DNA from: Erysipelothrix tonsillarum DSM 14972
Lineage (GTDB): Bacteria > Bacillota_I > Bacilli_A > Erysipelotrichales > Erysipelotrichaceae
Assembly (NCBI RefSeq): GCF_000373785.1
Contig: NZ_KB892377.1
Location: forward strand, 458,933 to 522,932
Direction of reading: 5' to 3'
DNA: 64,000 nucleotides
The translations under genes and the position numbers were made by a program. The number at the start of each line of letters is the position of its first letter. Position 1 is the stretch's first letter. The notes beneath the pieces are model-generated. The model searched no databases and had not been told where the DNA came from. It saw only the letters and a program-made list of their open reading frames with translations. Shown here piece by piece: positions 33,646-42,835 of the stretch.

Positions 33646-34884
33646 ATGGAGTTAAAAGTTTTAGTATTTGCTGAAGATAGTGTCGCACAACGACTCTTTC
33701 CAATGCTACAAGATGATGAAATCCGCGTCGTTGGTAAATCAAACGATGAGAACAAAGTCTTAGACGATATTTCAAAAACAAAACCTGATATTGTCCTAAT
33801 TTATTCTTCTCACGAAAGTATTTTACAACGCGTTTGTCAACAAATATATTTATTACGTCCTAAGTCAGTACCTGTAGTCTTGACGCAAGAATACACAAGT
33901 GAAACGATGCAAAAAGTTATGCAGACTGGTGTGCATTATATTTTACCGATGCAAATTGATCGTTCGACTTTAGTACAACAATTAAAGGGGATTCACAGTA
34001 ATGAATCTTCTCGATTAATCGCTTTAGAAAACAGTTCTACAAATAACTGGAAATCTAAAGTTATTACTGTTTTTAGTTCAAAAGGTGGTGTTGGTCGAAC
34101 AACCGTAGCCATGAACTTAGCGGTTAAGCTGGCTCAGAAAAAGCTTAAAGTTGCGATTCTTGATTTTGATCTTGAGTTTGGTGAAGTGGCTACCGCCATG
34201 CGCATTGAAACGAAAGATACCTTGGCAGAGTTATTACAAGAACAAGCCAGTCCTAACGTCGATACAATACGTAAATATATGGCTGTTCACCCATCAGGGG
34301 TTAACGTGCTCGCAGCACCAAATAGTCCAGAATTTGCGGATAACATTTCAGTTTCGCAAATCGAAAAAATTGTATCGTCATTGCGGTCATACTATGACTA
34401 CTTAATTATTGATACAAGCATGGGATTTAATAATATTAACTTGTCATGTTTTGATTTATCTTCGTCAATTATTTATGTAACAGGTATGGATATTCCAACT
34501 TTACGTCGAACTAAAAAAGGATTATCAATTGTTACTTCACTTGCAGGTAATGAAAAAATTAAATTGGTCGTCGCAAAAGAAGAACCGGGTCGCGTTAAAC
34601 CGAAAGATGTTTCCCGCGTACTTGAATTTCCATTATGGCATACGGTACCGTATGATTTAAAATCATCGATAGATGCTTTAAATCAAGGGAAACCAATTGC
34701 AATTGATTCACCATTATCTGGAGTCGCAAAAGCTTACCAAATTATGGCTGATGAAATTGATCAATCGGATTCTCCTGATGAACAAGAAGCAGGGCCAGCT
34801 GGACTGCTTGCGAAATTCTTACCAAAACCTAAAGAAAAACCTGCCAAATCAAAAAAAGGTAAACGAAAAAAAGGTGGTAAATAA
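33646..34884 (+). CDS. tadZ: TadZ/CpaE-like ATPase
   Basis: The 412-residue protein has an atypical receiver-like N-terminal domain (about 1-120) and a MinD/ParA-type ATPase with the deviant Walker A SSKGGVGRTT (about 146-155) and LIIDTSMGF (Walker B region). The C-terminal tail is basic and low-complexity (KPKEKPAKSKKGKRKKGGK). TadZ proteins position the pilus machine, often at the cell pole. The last base of its stop codon is the first base of the tadA start. Confidence 0.9.
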   Translation: MELKVLVFAEDSVAQRLFPMLQDDEIRVVGKSNDENKVLDDISKTKPDIVLIYSSHESILQRVCQQIYLLRPKSVPVVLTQEYTSETMQKVMQTGVHYILPMQIDRSTLVQQLKGIHSNESSRLIALENSSTNNWKSKVITVFSSKGGVGRTTVAMNLAVKLAQKKLKVAILDFDLEFGEVATAMRIETKDTLAELLQEQASPNVDTIRKYMAVHPSGVNVLAAPNSPEFADNISVSQIEKIVSSLRSYYDYLIIDTSMGFNNINLSCFDLSSSIIYVTGMDIPTLRRTKKGLSIVTSLAGNEKIKLVVAKEEPGRVKPKDVSRVLEFPLWHTVPYDLKSSIDALNQGKPIAIDSPLSGVAKAYQIMADEIDQSDSPDEQEAGPAGLLAKFLPKPKEKPAKSKKGKRKKGGK

Positions 34885-36248
34885 TGAAATTATCAGAACG
34901 CTTAGAACGTGCTAAAGCAACTGAAGGTGGCGCTTCCGGTGATGGACTAGCGTTTATGCCTGGGGTCTTTGAGGTTGATGCAGAACCTCAAATAGACCAG
35001 TTTAAAGATTTAAAAGCCGTAATCCACCGTGAAACTATTGATGCGTATAATACACGTATTCAAGATAATCACGGAGATAAAGAAGGCATTGATGTTCGCG
35101 AAATTATTACGGAGTGCTTGACACAACGTGCAGAGGCAATGACCAAAGCAAAACGCGAACAATTAATTCAAGAAATTTTTGATGATGTTACGGGATTAGG
35201 ACCTCTTGAAGTTTTAATCCGCGATGAAGACATTTCAGAAATTATGGTTAACGGTCCCAATACCATTTATATCGAACGTAAAGGTCGTCTCGAATTGTCA
35301 AATGTATTTTTTAGAGATGATGCTCACGTTGCGCAAATCATTAACCGTATTGTTTCGCCTTTAGGTCGTCGATGCGACGAAGCAAACCCTATGGTTGATG
35401 CGCGTCTACCAGATGGTTCACGTGTAAATGCGATTGTGCCGCCGGTAGCGTTAAGTGGTCCGACCATTACGATTCGTAAGTTTAATTCTACACCACTTCA
35501 AATTAGTGATTTAATTGGCTTTAACTCCATTTCGTTTGGAATGGCTGCATTCTTAGAAGCTTGTGTTAAAGGCCGATGTAATGTTGTGGTTTCTGGGGGT
35601 ACTGGTTCAGGGAAAACAACATTGCTTAACGTACTCTCAAGTTTTATTCCTGAAACTGAACGTATTGTAACCATTGAAGATGCGGCTGAAATTCAGCTGA
35701 TGCAAAATCATGTTATTACACTTGAAGCCCGTCCAGCAAACGTTGAAGGTAAAGGTGCCGTAACCATTCGGGATATGGTAAAGAACTCCCTTCGTATGCG
35801 TCCAGACCGTATTATTATCGGTGAGGTTCGTTCGGGAGAGGCATTAGACATGTTACAAGCGATGAATACTGGTCATGATGGCTCCTTAGCTACAGGTCAC
35901 GCGAATACACCACGTGATATGGTTTCTCGTCTTGAAACGATGGTTATGATGTCAGGAATGGATTTACCGATTAAAGCGATTCGTGAACAAATCGCATCTG
36001 CTATTAATATTATTGTTCAACAAACACGACTCCGTGATGGTTCACGTAAGGTTGTTGCGATTACAGAAGTAACGGGAATGGAAGGGGAAATTGTAACCCT
36101 TCAAGATATCTTTGTCTTTAAACAAGAAGGCTACGATGCAGCTGGAAAAGTTAAAGGGAAGTTTATGGCAACCGGAATCCGTCCATATATCATTGATACA
36201 TTAGAAGCGAATGGTATCCTTGTGAAAGATGAGTGGTTCCAAAAATAA
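34884..36248 (+). CDS. tadA: Tad pilus assembly ATPase TadA/CpaF
   Basis: The 454-residue secretion ATPase has Walker [14 protein letters not shown] (about 236-248), the Asp box region [12 protein letters not shown], Walker [15 protein letters not shown], and the histidine box [14 protein letters not shown]. It forms a hexamer at the membrane and drives pilus extension, and in some systems retraction. Length is standard. It is tied to both neighbours by TAATG overlaps. Confidence 0.96.
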   Translation: MKLSERLERAKATEGGASGDGLAFMPGVFEVDAEPQIDQFKDLKAVIHRETIDAYNTRIQDNHGDKEGIDVREIITECLTQRAEAMTKAKREQLIQEIFDDVTGLGPLEVLIRDEDISEIMVNGPNTIYIERKGRLELSNVFFRDDAHVAQIINRIVSPLGRRCDEANPMVDARLPDGSRVNAIVPPVALSGPTITIRKFNSTPLQISDLIGFNSISFGMAAFLEACVKGRCNVVVSGGTGSGKTTLLNVLSSFIPETERIVTIEDAAEIQLMQNHVITLEARPANVEGKGAVTIRDMVKNSLRMRPDRIIIGEVRSGEALDMLQAMNTGHDGSLATGHANTPRDMVSRLETMVMMSGMDLPIKAIREQIASAINIIVQQTRLRDGSRKVVAITEVTGMEGEIVTLQDIFVFKQEGYDAAGKVKGKFMATGIRPYIIDTLEANGILVKDEWFQK

Positions 36249-37183
36249 TGTGGGTAATCATGGCTGCGTGCCTCAGTTACATCACACTCGTTGTTTTGCA
36301 ATTTGTCTTGAATTTGATTTACCATCGCTTCATTATGTTGAAAGACCGTTTAGATTTAATTGAGAAACAAAGTTTATACGGTTATTCAAAAAAATCAAAA
36401 AAAGATCAAAAGAAAGAAAAACAATCCATCAGTATTGAAGTTCCAGAAAAACTAAAAGAAAACCTTTTAATGGCTGGAATCAACTTAAGACCGGATGAAT
36501 TTCTAAAAATGTGGTTGGGTTTGTCGGCATTTGCCGTCGTAATTTGTGTTGCATTGGATAAAGGACTTATTGTTACACTCTTTGCCTTTGCTGCTGCGCT
36601 GATTGGTCCACCCATGTATATTAAAATTAAACGCAAACAGCGTATCGGTAAGTTCAGCCAACAATTAGGGGATGCATTATTAATCTTATCGAATAGTTTA
36701 CGTGCTGGATTTACATTTGAACAAGCGCTAGCAAGTATTGCTAAAGATTTGCCTGATCCAATTGGACCTGAGTTTCTTAAAGTGTGTCGAGAAGTTGAGT
36801 TAGGTGAAAACATTGAAAAATCACTTGCTGCTGTATCCACACGCATGGAATCTGAAGAAATGAAATTAATGAATACTGCTGTAAGTATTCAAAGACAAGT
36901 AGGGGGGAACCTCGCTGATGTTCTTGATAATATCGGTGAGGCAATCCGTGAACGGATTACAATTCAAAAAAATATTAAAGCATTAACGGCCCAAGGGGAT
37001 GTATCCGCTAAAGTTATTGCCGGACTACCTATTGTTGTTCTTGTTTTAATTTCTATGGTTAATAAAGAGTATATGGAGCCTGTATTTACAACTCCATTCG
37101 GTTATGCATTGTTAGGGGTTAGTGCTACCCTTGAAATTATGGGCTACGCAATGATCAAAAAACTAACAAATATAGAGATGTAG
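36248..37183 (+). CDS. tadB: Tad inner membrane platform protein TadB
   Basis: The 311-residue protein has membrane segments at the N-terminus and near 90-130 and 260-300, and the T2SF motif region with LLILSNSLRAGFTFEQALA (about 140-158). Start ATG 36248 overlaps the tadA stop codon as TAATG. The in-frame GTG at 36233 lies inside tadA and lacks a good site. With TadC it forms the platform that couples TadA to pilin assembly. Confidence 0.92.
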   Translation: MWVIMAACLSYITLVVLQFVLNLIYHRFIMLKDRLDLIEKQSLYGYSKKSKKDQKKEKQSISIEVPEKLKENLLMAGINLRPDEFLKMWLGLSAFAVVICVALDKGLIVTLFAFAAALIGPPMYIKIKRKQRIGKFSQQLGDALLILSNSLRAGFTFEQALASIAKDLPDPIGPEFLKVCREVELGENIEKSLAAVSTRMESEEMKLMNTAVSIQRQVGGNLADVLDNIGEAIRERITIQKNIKALTAQGDVSAKVIAGLPIVVLVLISMVNKEYMEPVFTTPFGYALLGVSATLEIMGYAMIKKLTNIEM

Positions 37184-37191
37184 GAGGAACT

Positions 37192-38112
37192 ATGATTAAA
37201 GCAATTACAGGTGCAATCTTTGCCTATGTATTCGTCGATTTTGTAATGAGTGTTTTAACAGGTAAAACATTAGTTATTAAAAAACGATTGGATGAAACAA
37301 AGAATTCAAGCACACAAAAACATGGTTCGGATGACATTCTCGATAAAACGTTCCAAGAACGTTTTTTACAACCAATTGTTGATAAGTTGGTTCACGCCGT
37401 TTCAACAATGCTTCCTGTGAAGCCTGAGTCACAGCTTAAGCTTGCGGACCGTTTGCTTAAAGCAGGGATTACAACCAACCCGAAAGATTATCGTGCGATG
37501 AATGTTATTATCATTGTGGGGTTTGGATTGGTTGGGCTGTACTTTGCAATTTCATCCCATCAACGCGGTTTTACGCGTGCCATGTACATGATGATGGGGA
37601 TGGCTGGTGGATACGTATATCGTCGTTATTCACTAGAGGGAAAGATAACAAAACGAAAAAAAGTTATCAAAGGACAATTACCCGAAGTTATGGATATCTT
37701 AAGTGTTTCGGTCGTAGCGGGTCTGAGTTTTGACCAAGCGCTAGGGCATGTTACAACCAAAGCAGAGGGCCCATTGATTGAAGAATTCCGAATCTGTCAA
37801 CGAGAAATTATGTTGGGAAAACCTCGTAAAGAGGCTCTAAACAGACTATCGGAACGTACTGAAATTGAAGAAGTTAAATCGTTTACCAATGCGATCATTC
37901 AAGCAGATGAACTCGGTATTTCATTGCAAAATGTTTTAATGAGCCAATCTCAAATGATTCGTACGTATCATCGTCAAGATGTTGAAGAACGTGCAGCTAA
38001 AATTCCAGTTAAAATTCTGATTCCGATGGTACTCTTTATTTTCCCTGTTATTTTTATTATTCTGCTCGGTCCTGCCGTGCCGACAATCATCGAAGCATTA
38101 GGAGGCCGTTAA
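37192..38112 (+). CDS. tadC: Tad inner membrane platform protein TadC
   Basis: The 306-residue T2SF-family protein has VMDILSVSVVAGLSFDQALG (about 163-182) and a C-terminal membrane helix, PMVLFIFPVIFIILLGPAVP. It pairs with TadB. GGAGG precedes ATG, and the stop codon overlaps the next gene as TAATG. It is the last core pilus gene. Confidence 0.92.
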   Translation: MIKAITGAIFAYVFVDFVMSVLTGKTLVIKKRLDETKNSSTQKHGSDDILDKTFQERFLQPIVDKLVHAVSTMLPVKPESQLKLADRLLKAGITTNPKDYRAMNVIIIVGFGLVGLYFAISSHQRGFTRAMYMMMGMAGGYVYRRYSLEGKITKRKKVIKGQLPEVMDILSVSVVAGLSFDQALGHVTTKAEGPLIEEFRICQREIMLGKPRKEALNRLSERTEIEEVKSFTNAIIQADELGISLQNVLMSQSQMIRTYHRQDVEERAAKIPVKILIPMVLFIFPVIFIILLGPAVPTIIEALGGR

Positions 38113-38423
38113 TGATTAAGAACCTCGAAATTGCGTCAAATTTTGGAACTCGTTTTAAAGGTTTGATGCTTAGAAAAGAAATCAATGAAGATCAAGGAAT
38201 GTTATTTCTTCATTGTGCACGTGTTCATACTTGTTTTATGAAGTTTGATATTTGTGTAATCTACCTTGATAAAGACTTTAATATAATTGACCATGAGATT
38301 ATAAAACCTTGGCGTCTAGGTAGCAAAGTAAAAGGTGCGCGCCACTTAATAGAGGCATCACCTGCAATTGTTAGGTCACTAAGTGACATAACATTTAATG
38401 AATTAATTATGAAGGAGGGATAA
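38112..38423 (+). CDS. DUF192 family protein
   Basis: The 103-residue protein matches DUF192: TRFKGLMLRKEINEDQGMLF near the N-terminus, CARVHTCFMKFDICVIYLDKD in the middle and the R-L-G-K/A-R-H-L-I-E pattern near the end. Family members are small beta proteins of unknown biochemistry that recur in tad clusters. It lacks the export signal many DUF192 proteins have. It overlaps tadC by one base, so it is part of the pilus operon. Confidence 0.85.
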   Translation: MIKNLEIASNFGTRFKGLMLRKEINEDQGMLFLHCARVHTCFMKFDICVIYLDKDFNIIDHEIIKPWRLGSKVKGARHLIEASPAIVRSLSDITFNELIMKEG

Positions 38424-38424
38424 G

Positions 38425-40269
38425 ATGAACGATTTTTTTGATATGAGTTTCGGTGATGATTCAAAATCAAACGACTTCGCCATGCCAACATTTGATGTGT
38501 CAAATGATATTGATGATGACGATGACGATGAAATTGATGGATCATCCAATAAATTCAAAAAGACTCTCTTCGGGGGCTATACACGTGGTAGTGTTGAAGC
38601 ATATGTAGAACAAATAGAACAAAACGTTTCACAAATGCAAGGGAACCTCGAATTTCAAATCAAAGAAATGTTGCTTGAAAAAGCATCACTTTCACAAGAG
38701 AATGCACTCTTAAAATCTCAATTTACAGATGCAGAATCAAAAATGATTGAAATCGAAGAAGAGTACAAGCGCATTAAAGGTTTAAATGAAGAATTGGCTG
38801 AAAATATTAAGCTTCAAGAGCAACAATTTTCAACAGAATTGAATCAATATAAAACCGTTAGTGGAGAGTTACAAGAAGAATTAGATAAAATTTCTTCTCA
38901 TTATCAATCACTCCAAGAACAGTTAGAGCGTGCTCATGGTGAAGTATCCGTTTTAACGCAACAAGTGAAAGAAAATGAAGAAGAGAATGTTAAAGTTGAA
39001 CAATATCTTGATCAGCTTGAAGCAAGCCTTCAAGAAAAGAATCGCGCACTGGAAGAAAGTGTTCGCCTCTTAAAAGAAAAAGAAATCGAACTTGAAACAT
39101 CCAATGCAGAAGTATTCGCATTACGCGAACAAATGCTCGTTATGGAAACTAAACTTGCAGAGAAAGATTCAGAAATCGAACGTACAATGAAGATTTTAGA
39201 AGAGTATCAAGCTCAAGAAGAAAACTTTATGGCCTTAATTGACCAAAAAGAAGATATGATTCTTGAACGAAATACAGCACTTCAAGAAGCTGCGCGTATG
39301 GTTGAATCACTCGAAGCACAACGTGAAGCATTTGAATCACGCCTCATGGATCAACAAGGTACAATCGATGAACAACAAGAATCAATTGAGCATACACAAT
39401 ATGTTCTGGATGAAAAAGAAGAAGAGATTAAAACACTCGAAGCTAAAATTCAAGAACTAACTGATGCAGTTGAAGCCATGAACTCACAAGATGACTTAGC
39501 CGTAGAAACATTAACAAATGAAGTTGAATTCTTAACTAAGAAACTTGAACTCATGACATCTGAAAAAGATGAAACTGTAATGTTGTTGCAAGAAAAGATT
39601 CAAAATCTGTCACAACAACTTGAACAAGTTCAATTACAACCCAATATTATGCAACGTGTTGAAGATATCCGTACGCAATATGATCAATTAATCCAAAAGA
39701 AAGATATGATCATTAATCGTTTGGAAGCTGAAGTAAACAGTGCACCATCTTTTACATTTGATCAAGAACGCGCAATTCTAAAGCAAGAAATTGCCCAATT
39801 ACAAGAAGAATTGAAGCAAGAAATGATCGATAAATATCAGGTTCGTAAAGGATTGAACGATGAGGTGCGTCGTCTTAAAGAACGATTAGATACACAAACG
39901 TTTCAAGGGCAACCCAGACAAGACTTTGAACGCATTATCGACGAAAAAGACACACAAATCAATCAACTCTTTCAGAAACTACAAAATATGCAAAAAGAAA
40001 TGGAAGCACTAATGGGACGTGTAAACTTTACAAATCCTGTTCATATGCCGACATCTGAGCAAGTTCAAGAACGAACACGTGTACAACACATGCACATTCA
40101 AGAACCAGTAGTTGAAACAGTTTCAAACTATGTACCAACGCCACAAATGGCTGAACCTACAGCACCTAAAAATGATTTTGAAGAAGAAATTGCTCGTATA
40201 TACAAGCAAATCGAAGCTCAAAGAGAAACTTTAGATGCTTTTATGGATCATTATAAATACAATTCATAA
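38425..40269 (+). CDS. Long coiled-coil protein with DivIVA-like N-terminus
   Basis: The 614-residue protein starts with an acidic disordered leader (an aspartate run near residues 32-38), then KTLFGGYTRGSVEAYVEQIE (about 48-67). This resembles the membrane-curvature-binding N-terminus of DivIVA/GpsB proteins (G-Y-x-x-x-x-V-x-x-Y/F). Nearly all the rest to residue 530 is heptad coiled coil rich in E, Q, L and K, followed by a short linker and a last helix. DivIVA proteins mark poles and septa. As the final tad operon gene it may localise the pilus machine. It starts one base after the DUF192 stop codon. Confidence 0.75.
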   Translation: MNDFFDMSFGDDSKSNDFAMPTFDVSNDIDDDDDDEIDGSSNKFKKTLFGGYTRGSVEAYVEQIEQNVSQMQGNLEFQIKEMLLEKASLSQENALLKSQFTDAESKMIEIEEEYKRIKGLNEELAENIKLQEQQFSTELNQYKTVSGELQEELDKISSHYQSLQEQLERAHGEVSVLTQQVKENEEENVKVEQYLDQLEASLQEKNRALEESVRLLKEKEIELETSNAEVFALREQMLVMETKLAEKDSEIERTMKILEEYQAQEENFMALIDQKEDMILERNTALQEAARMVESLEAQREAFESRLMDQQGTIDEQQESIEHTQYVLDEKEEEIKTLEAKIQELTDAVEAMNSQDDLAVETLTNEVEFLTKKLELMTSEKDETVMLLQEKIQNLSQQLEQVQLQPNIMQRVEDIRTQYDQLIQKKDMIINRLEAEVNSAPSFTFDQERAILKQEIAQLQEELKQEMIDKYQVRKGLNDEVRRLKERLDTQTFQGQPRQDFERIIDEKDTQINQLFQKLQNMQKEMEALMGRVNFTNPVHMPTSEQVQERTRVQHMHIQEPVVETVSNYVPTPQMAEPTAPKNDFEEEIARIYKQIEAQRETLDAFMDHYKYNS

Positions 40270-40289
40270 AAAAACTTATATTAATGTGT

Positions 40290-40332
40290 AAAACCCCTTA
40301 TCCGAAATGAAATGGATAAGGGGTTTTATTTT
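40290..40332 (+). terminator. Terminator of the tad operon
   Basis: AAAACCCCTTATCC (40290-40303) pairs with GGATAAGGGGTTTT (40314-40327), followed by ATTTTAT. The next 155 bases to 40488 show no other feature. Confidence 0.92.
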
Positions 40333-40488
40333 ATAGATTGGTTTTTGGGTGTGTTATTTATTCAAGAAAGCGAAAGAACCTTTGAATGTTTAATGATGTA
40401 TATTTTTTTATTATTAACTAAGGCGCTCATTATCTCATTCAAATCTTAAAACTATACTCCATTTCTTTATAAATATAAATTATAATGT

Positions 40489-40857
40489 CTACTTAGGAAT
40501 ATCATTGAGCAAATAATTCATATAAGAATTAATAATTAATATCGGAATGTATATAAGTAGAATAATAGTTGAAGATAATATGCTCGGAAGTTGATTGTTT
40601 CCATCAATAATGATGACGAGAAGAATAAATAAGAGAATAATAGCAGAAATAAAATTAAAGACTAATTTTCTTGAATTAATACCAAATGATAAAGTAGATA
40701 GTAATAATAAAAACACAAACGGCAATCTAATTATTGATAAAAGTGTAGTATCATCTGAATTTTCTACTCTTAACAGGTGGATAATATAGATTATCATAAT
40801 GAATATTGGAATCATACTAACTATTTTAAAAAATAGTTTAATTTTAGAATATGTCAT
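40489..40857 (-). CDS. Four-helix small membrane protein, unknown
   Basis: The 122-residue protein is almost entirely hydrophobic, with four predicted membrane segments (about 8-28, 43-60, 64-84 and 91-114) rich in I and L. I do not recognise a family. AGGAGG seven bases before ATG supports the gene. Its base composition is notably AT-rich and it lies at the left edge of an AT-rich insert, divergent from the following small gene. Confidence 0.7.
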   Translation of the reverse strand: MTYSKIKLFFKIVSMIPIFIMIIYIIHLLRVENSDDTTLLSIIRLPFVFLLLLSTLSFGINSRKLVFNFISAIILLFILLVIIIDGNNQLPSILSSTIILLIYIPILIINSYMNYLLNDIPK

Positions 40858-41033
40858 TAAAATGCCTCCTTATATACAAATAGTATAAATTATGATTATA
40901 ATTTGATAGAATTATGCTTGTATCTGCCTTTAATTTATACCTATAAATTAAAATCTATAGCTCCAGGAGGGGTGCACAATTGTCGTACCTGTAATTTATA
41001 CGTGTTAACATCTAGATATAAGGAGGGTTTAAG

Positions 41034-41288
41034 ATGACATATTTATTACCTGAGGAAGTCCAAGGTTCTGCTAATAATATTCGTGTCATATTTGACGGAG
41101 GTGCTGAGAGTTATTCAGTCGCAATTGTGAACTGGAAAGGAAAAGATAACTATGCTGTTAGATGGAATGGAAAAGAAAACAAACCCCTAGGTTTCCCAGT
41201 ATTTGGAAAAAATGCGCTTTGGTTTATCTTACCTAAAGAAATTGCTTTGGATGGAATTCAAGGGATAATTGGGGAAATTTATAAATGA
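41034..41288 (+). CDS. Small hypothetical protein
   Basis: The 84-residue protein has no membrane segment and is rich in aromatic and glycine residues (VRWNGKENKPLGFPVFGKNA in the centre, then LWFILPKE). I do not recognise a named family. AAGGAGGG before ATG is strong. It lies upstream of the Mga-like regulator with a 46-base gap. The 176 bases between it and the divergent membrane protein are AT-rich promoter-type sequence. Confidence 0.65.
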   Translation: MTYLLPEEVQGSANNIRVIFDGGAESYSVAIVNWKGKDNYAVRWNGKENKPLGFPVFGKNALWFILPKEIALDGIQGIIGEIYK

Positions 41289-41334
41289 AAAACGTGTAAA
41301 CTACACTGTTTAATATTTTGGGGAGAGGATTGGC

Positions 41335-42624
41335 ATGTTAAAATATTTAGCGATAAAAGATCAGAATAAGATAAATATCCTTATTCAATTGTTTGAGGAA
41401 GAAATAAAGTTTACAAGTATTGATAATTTGGGATATATTAACGTTCTTATTCGAGATCTTAATCAAGACCTAAATAAATTGTCTTCGGATTTAATAATAC
41501 TAAAATCTGATGAATCATTTATCCTATCTAATATATCCTCGATACCAATAAGTTCAATTTCAGAACAACTGTTTATACTGTACTCTGAAAATGCTACTAC
41601 GATTCAATTTATAAACACTATGATAACTACTTATATGGAACATCAAGAACTCGCTATTGATGTCCTTATCGAAAACTTAATGATGACCCGACAAAATGTT
41701 TACAAATTAGTTGCAAAAATAAATAAGACGCTTACTAAAGTTGATATAAAATTATTTACTCGAAATTCGAGAATATATATTGAGGGAAATCCTATAAACA
41801 TAACCGCACAACTGTATCGTTACTATATTTTATATTATCGGTATGTAAACTGTGAATTCGATTATACTCTGTTTCAAAAATATATATTACTGGATAGTTC
41901 AAATTTTATTGCTACCGATAAGCAAGTCCCTTATTTACCCGGGATGAAATCTTTATTGAATCATTTCCCACTTCCTTTTAATAACGAGAATCTTACATTT
42001 ATGACTTTCGTGGCCGAAATCGGGATAAAATCAGATATAAAGTCTCAATTTTGGAATCATTTAAACAATGAATACAGCGACAAAAATGAAGATTTACATC
42101 TGTTTCTAATCTATCTCGTAACAAACCTTCATGATCCTGATACTGACAGTCAAGGTTGGATTCTCTTTGATTTATATATCCTATATTTATTTAGTTTAAA
42201 TATTTATTACTTAAATTTTAATAGTTATATAGAAGAAGTGATTATAAATAAAAAATTAGCACTTTTTGTGCAGGCCTATCCGTCCAGTAAGTCGAATCGA
42301 TTAACATTCCAATCCAATGATACTTTTATAATTTTACTAGATTTAATTTATGGAATTTATCTAACAGAAAAGCAACAAAACCCTATAGTAATATATTTTG
42401 ATATCTCTAAAGGTAAGATATTTAATAAGGCTGCAAAAGAATATATCCTCAAGATACTAGAGGGGTTTAAAGTTACCATCTCTAATGACCTTAAACAAGC
42501 AAATTTAATTGTTACGGATCGAATTGATTTAGATCAATCAACACGTAATGTACTTGATTTATCTCGATTCAATATTATCGATATCCTACCATTTCGAATT
42601 ATGATTCTAATAAATACTGATTGA
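41335..42624 (+). CDS. Mga-like helix-turn-helix regulator
   Basis: The 429-residue protein has two predicted winged-helix regions near the N-terminus, the second with VLIENLMMTRQNVYKLVAKI at about 110-129. A long middle region rich in Y, L and I follows, and the C-terminal part resembles an EIIB-like fold (PIVIYFDISKGKIFNKAAKE). This layout fits Mga/AtxA/RofA-type virulence regulators. It lies directly before a cell-wall surface protein gene, the usual target type of such regulators. Similarity is read by eye, so the family call is moderate. AT-rich like its neighbours. Confidence 0.6.
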   Translation: MLKYLAIKDQNKINILIQLFEEEIKFTSIDNLGYINVLIRDLNQDLNKLSSDLIILKSDESFILSNISSIPISSISEQLFILYSENATTIQFINTMITTYMEHQELAIDVLIENLMMTRQNVYKLVAKINKTLTKVDIKLFTRNSRIYIEGNPINITAQLYRYYILYYRYVNCEFDYTLFQKYILLDSSNFIATDKQVPYLPGMKSLLNHFPLPFNNENLTFMTFVAEIGIKSDIKSQFWNHLNNEYSDKNEDLHLFLIYLVTNLHDPDTDSQGWILFDLYILYLFSLNIYYLNFNSYIEEVIINKKLALFVQAYPSSKSNRLTFQSNDTFIILLDLIYGIYLTEKQQNPIVIYFDISKGKIFNKAAKEYILKILEGFKVTISNDLKQANLIVTDRIDLDQSTRNVLDLSRFNIIDILPFRIMILINTD

Positions 42625-42646
42625 TACGCTTCAACCGATTATTTTT

Positions 42647-42679
42647 AAACTCAACAACCAACTTTGTTGAGTTTTTTTT
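42647..42679 (+). terminator. Terminator after the Mga-like regulator
   Basis: AAACTCAACAA (42647-42657) pairs with TTGTTGAGTTT (42664-42674), then T-run. Confidence 0.9.
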
Positions 42680-42749
42680 GATATTATCACATTTATAATT
42701 TTTTTTAAATAATACAAAAAATGTTATAACCGGGATATTTTATTCTAAG

Positions 42750-42790
42750 TATAATACTATCATTCCTCATAAATATTTACATTGAGGAAT
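42750..42790 (+). promoter_or_regulatory. -10 box and 5' hairpin of the surface protein gene
   Basis: TATAAT (42750-42755) is followed about seven bases later by ATTCCTCA (42762-42769), which can pair with TGAGGAAT (42783-42790). The hairpin would sit at the very 5' end of the mRNA, a position that often stabilises transcripts, or it may be an operator. No good -35 box is seen, consistent with need for an activator. Confidence 0.5.
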
Positions 42791-42835
42791 AAAAATATAC
42801 TTAAACATGTGTATTTTTAGAAAGGGTATTATTAT

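Noticed and set aside
36406..36846. A 146-codon minus-strand frame opposite tadB
   Set aside because: Antisense to a well-supported pilus gene with no start signal.
38425..40269. Considered a phage tape-measure or structural maintenance protein because of its long coiled coil
   Set aside because: No phage genes are near, no ATPase motifs are present, and it is joined to the tad operon; the DivIVA-like start gives a better reading.
40595..40789. A 64-codon plus-strand frame opposite the 122-residue membrane protein
   Set aside because: The minus-strand gene has AGGAGG at the right distance and a coherent four-helix membrane pattern; the plus frame does not.
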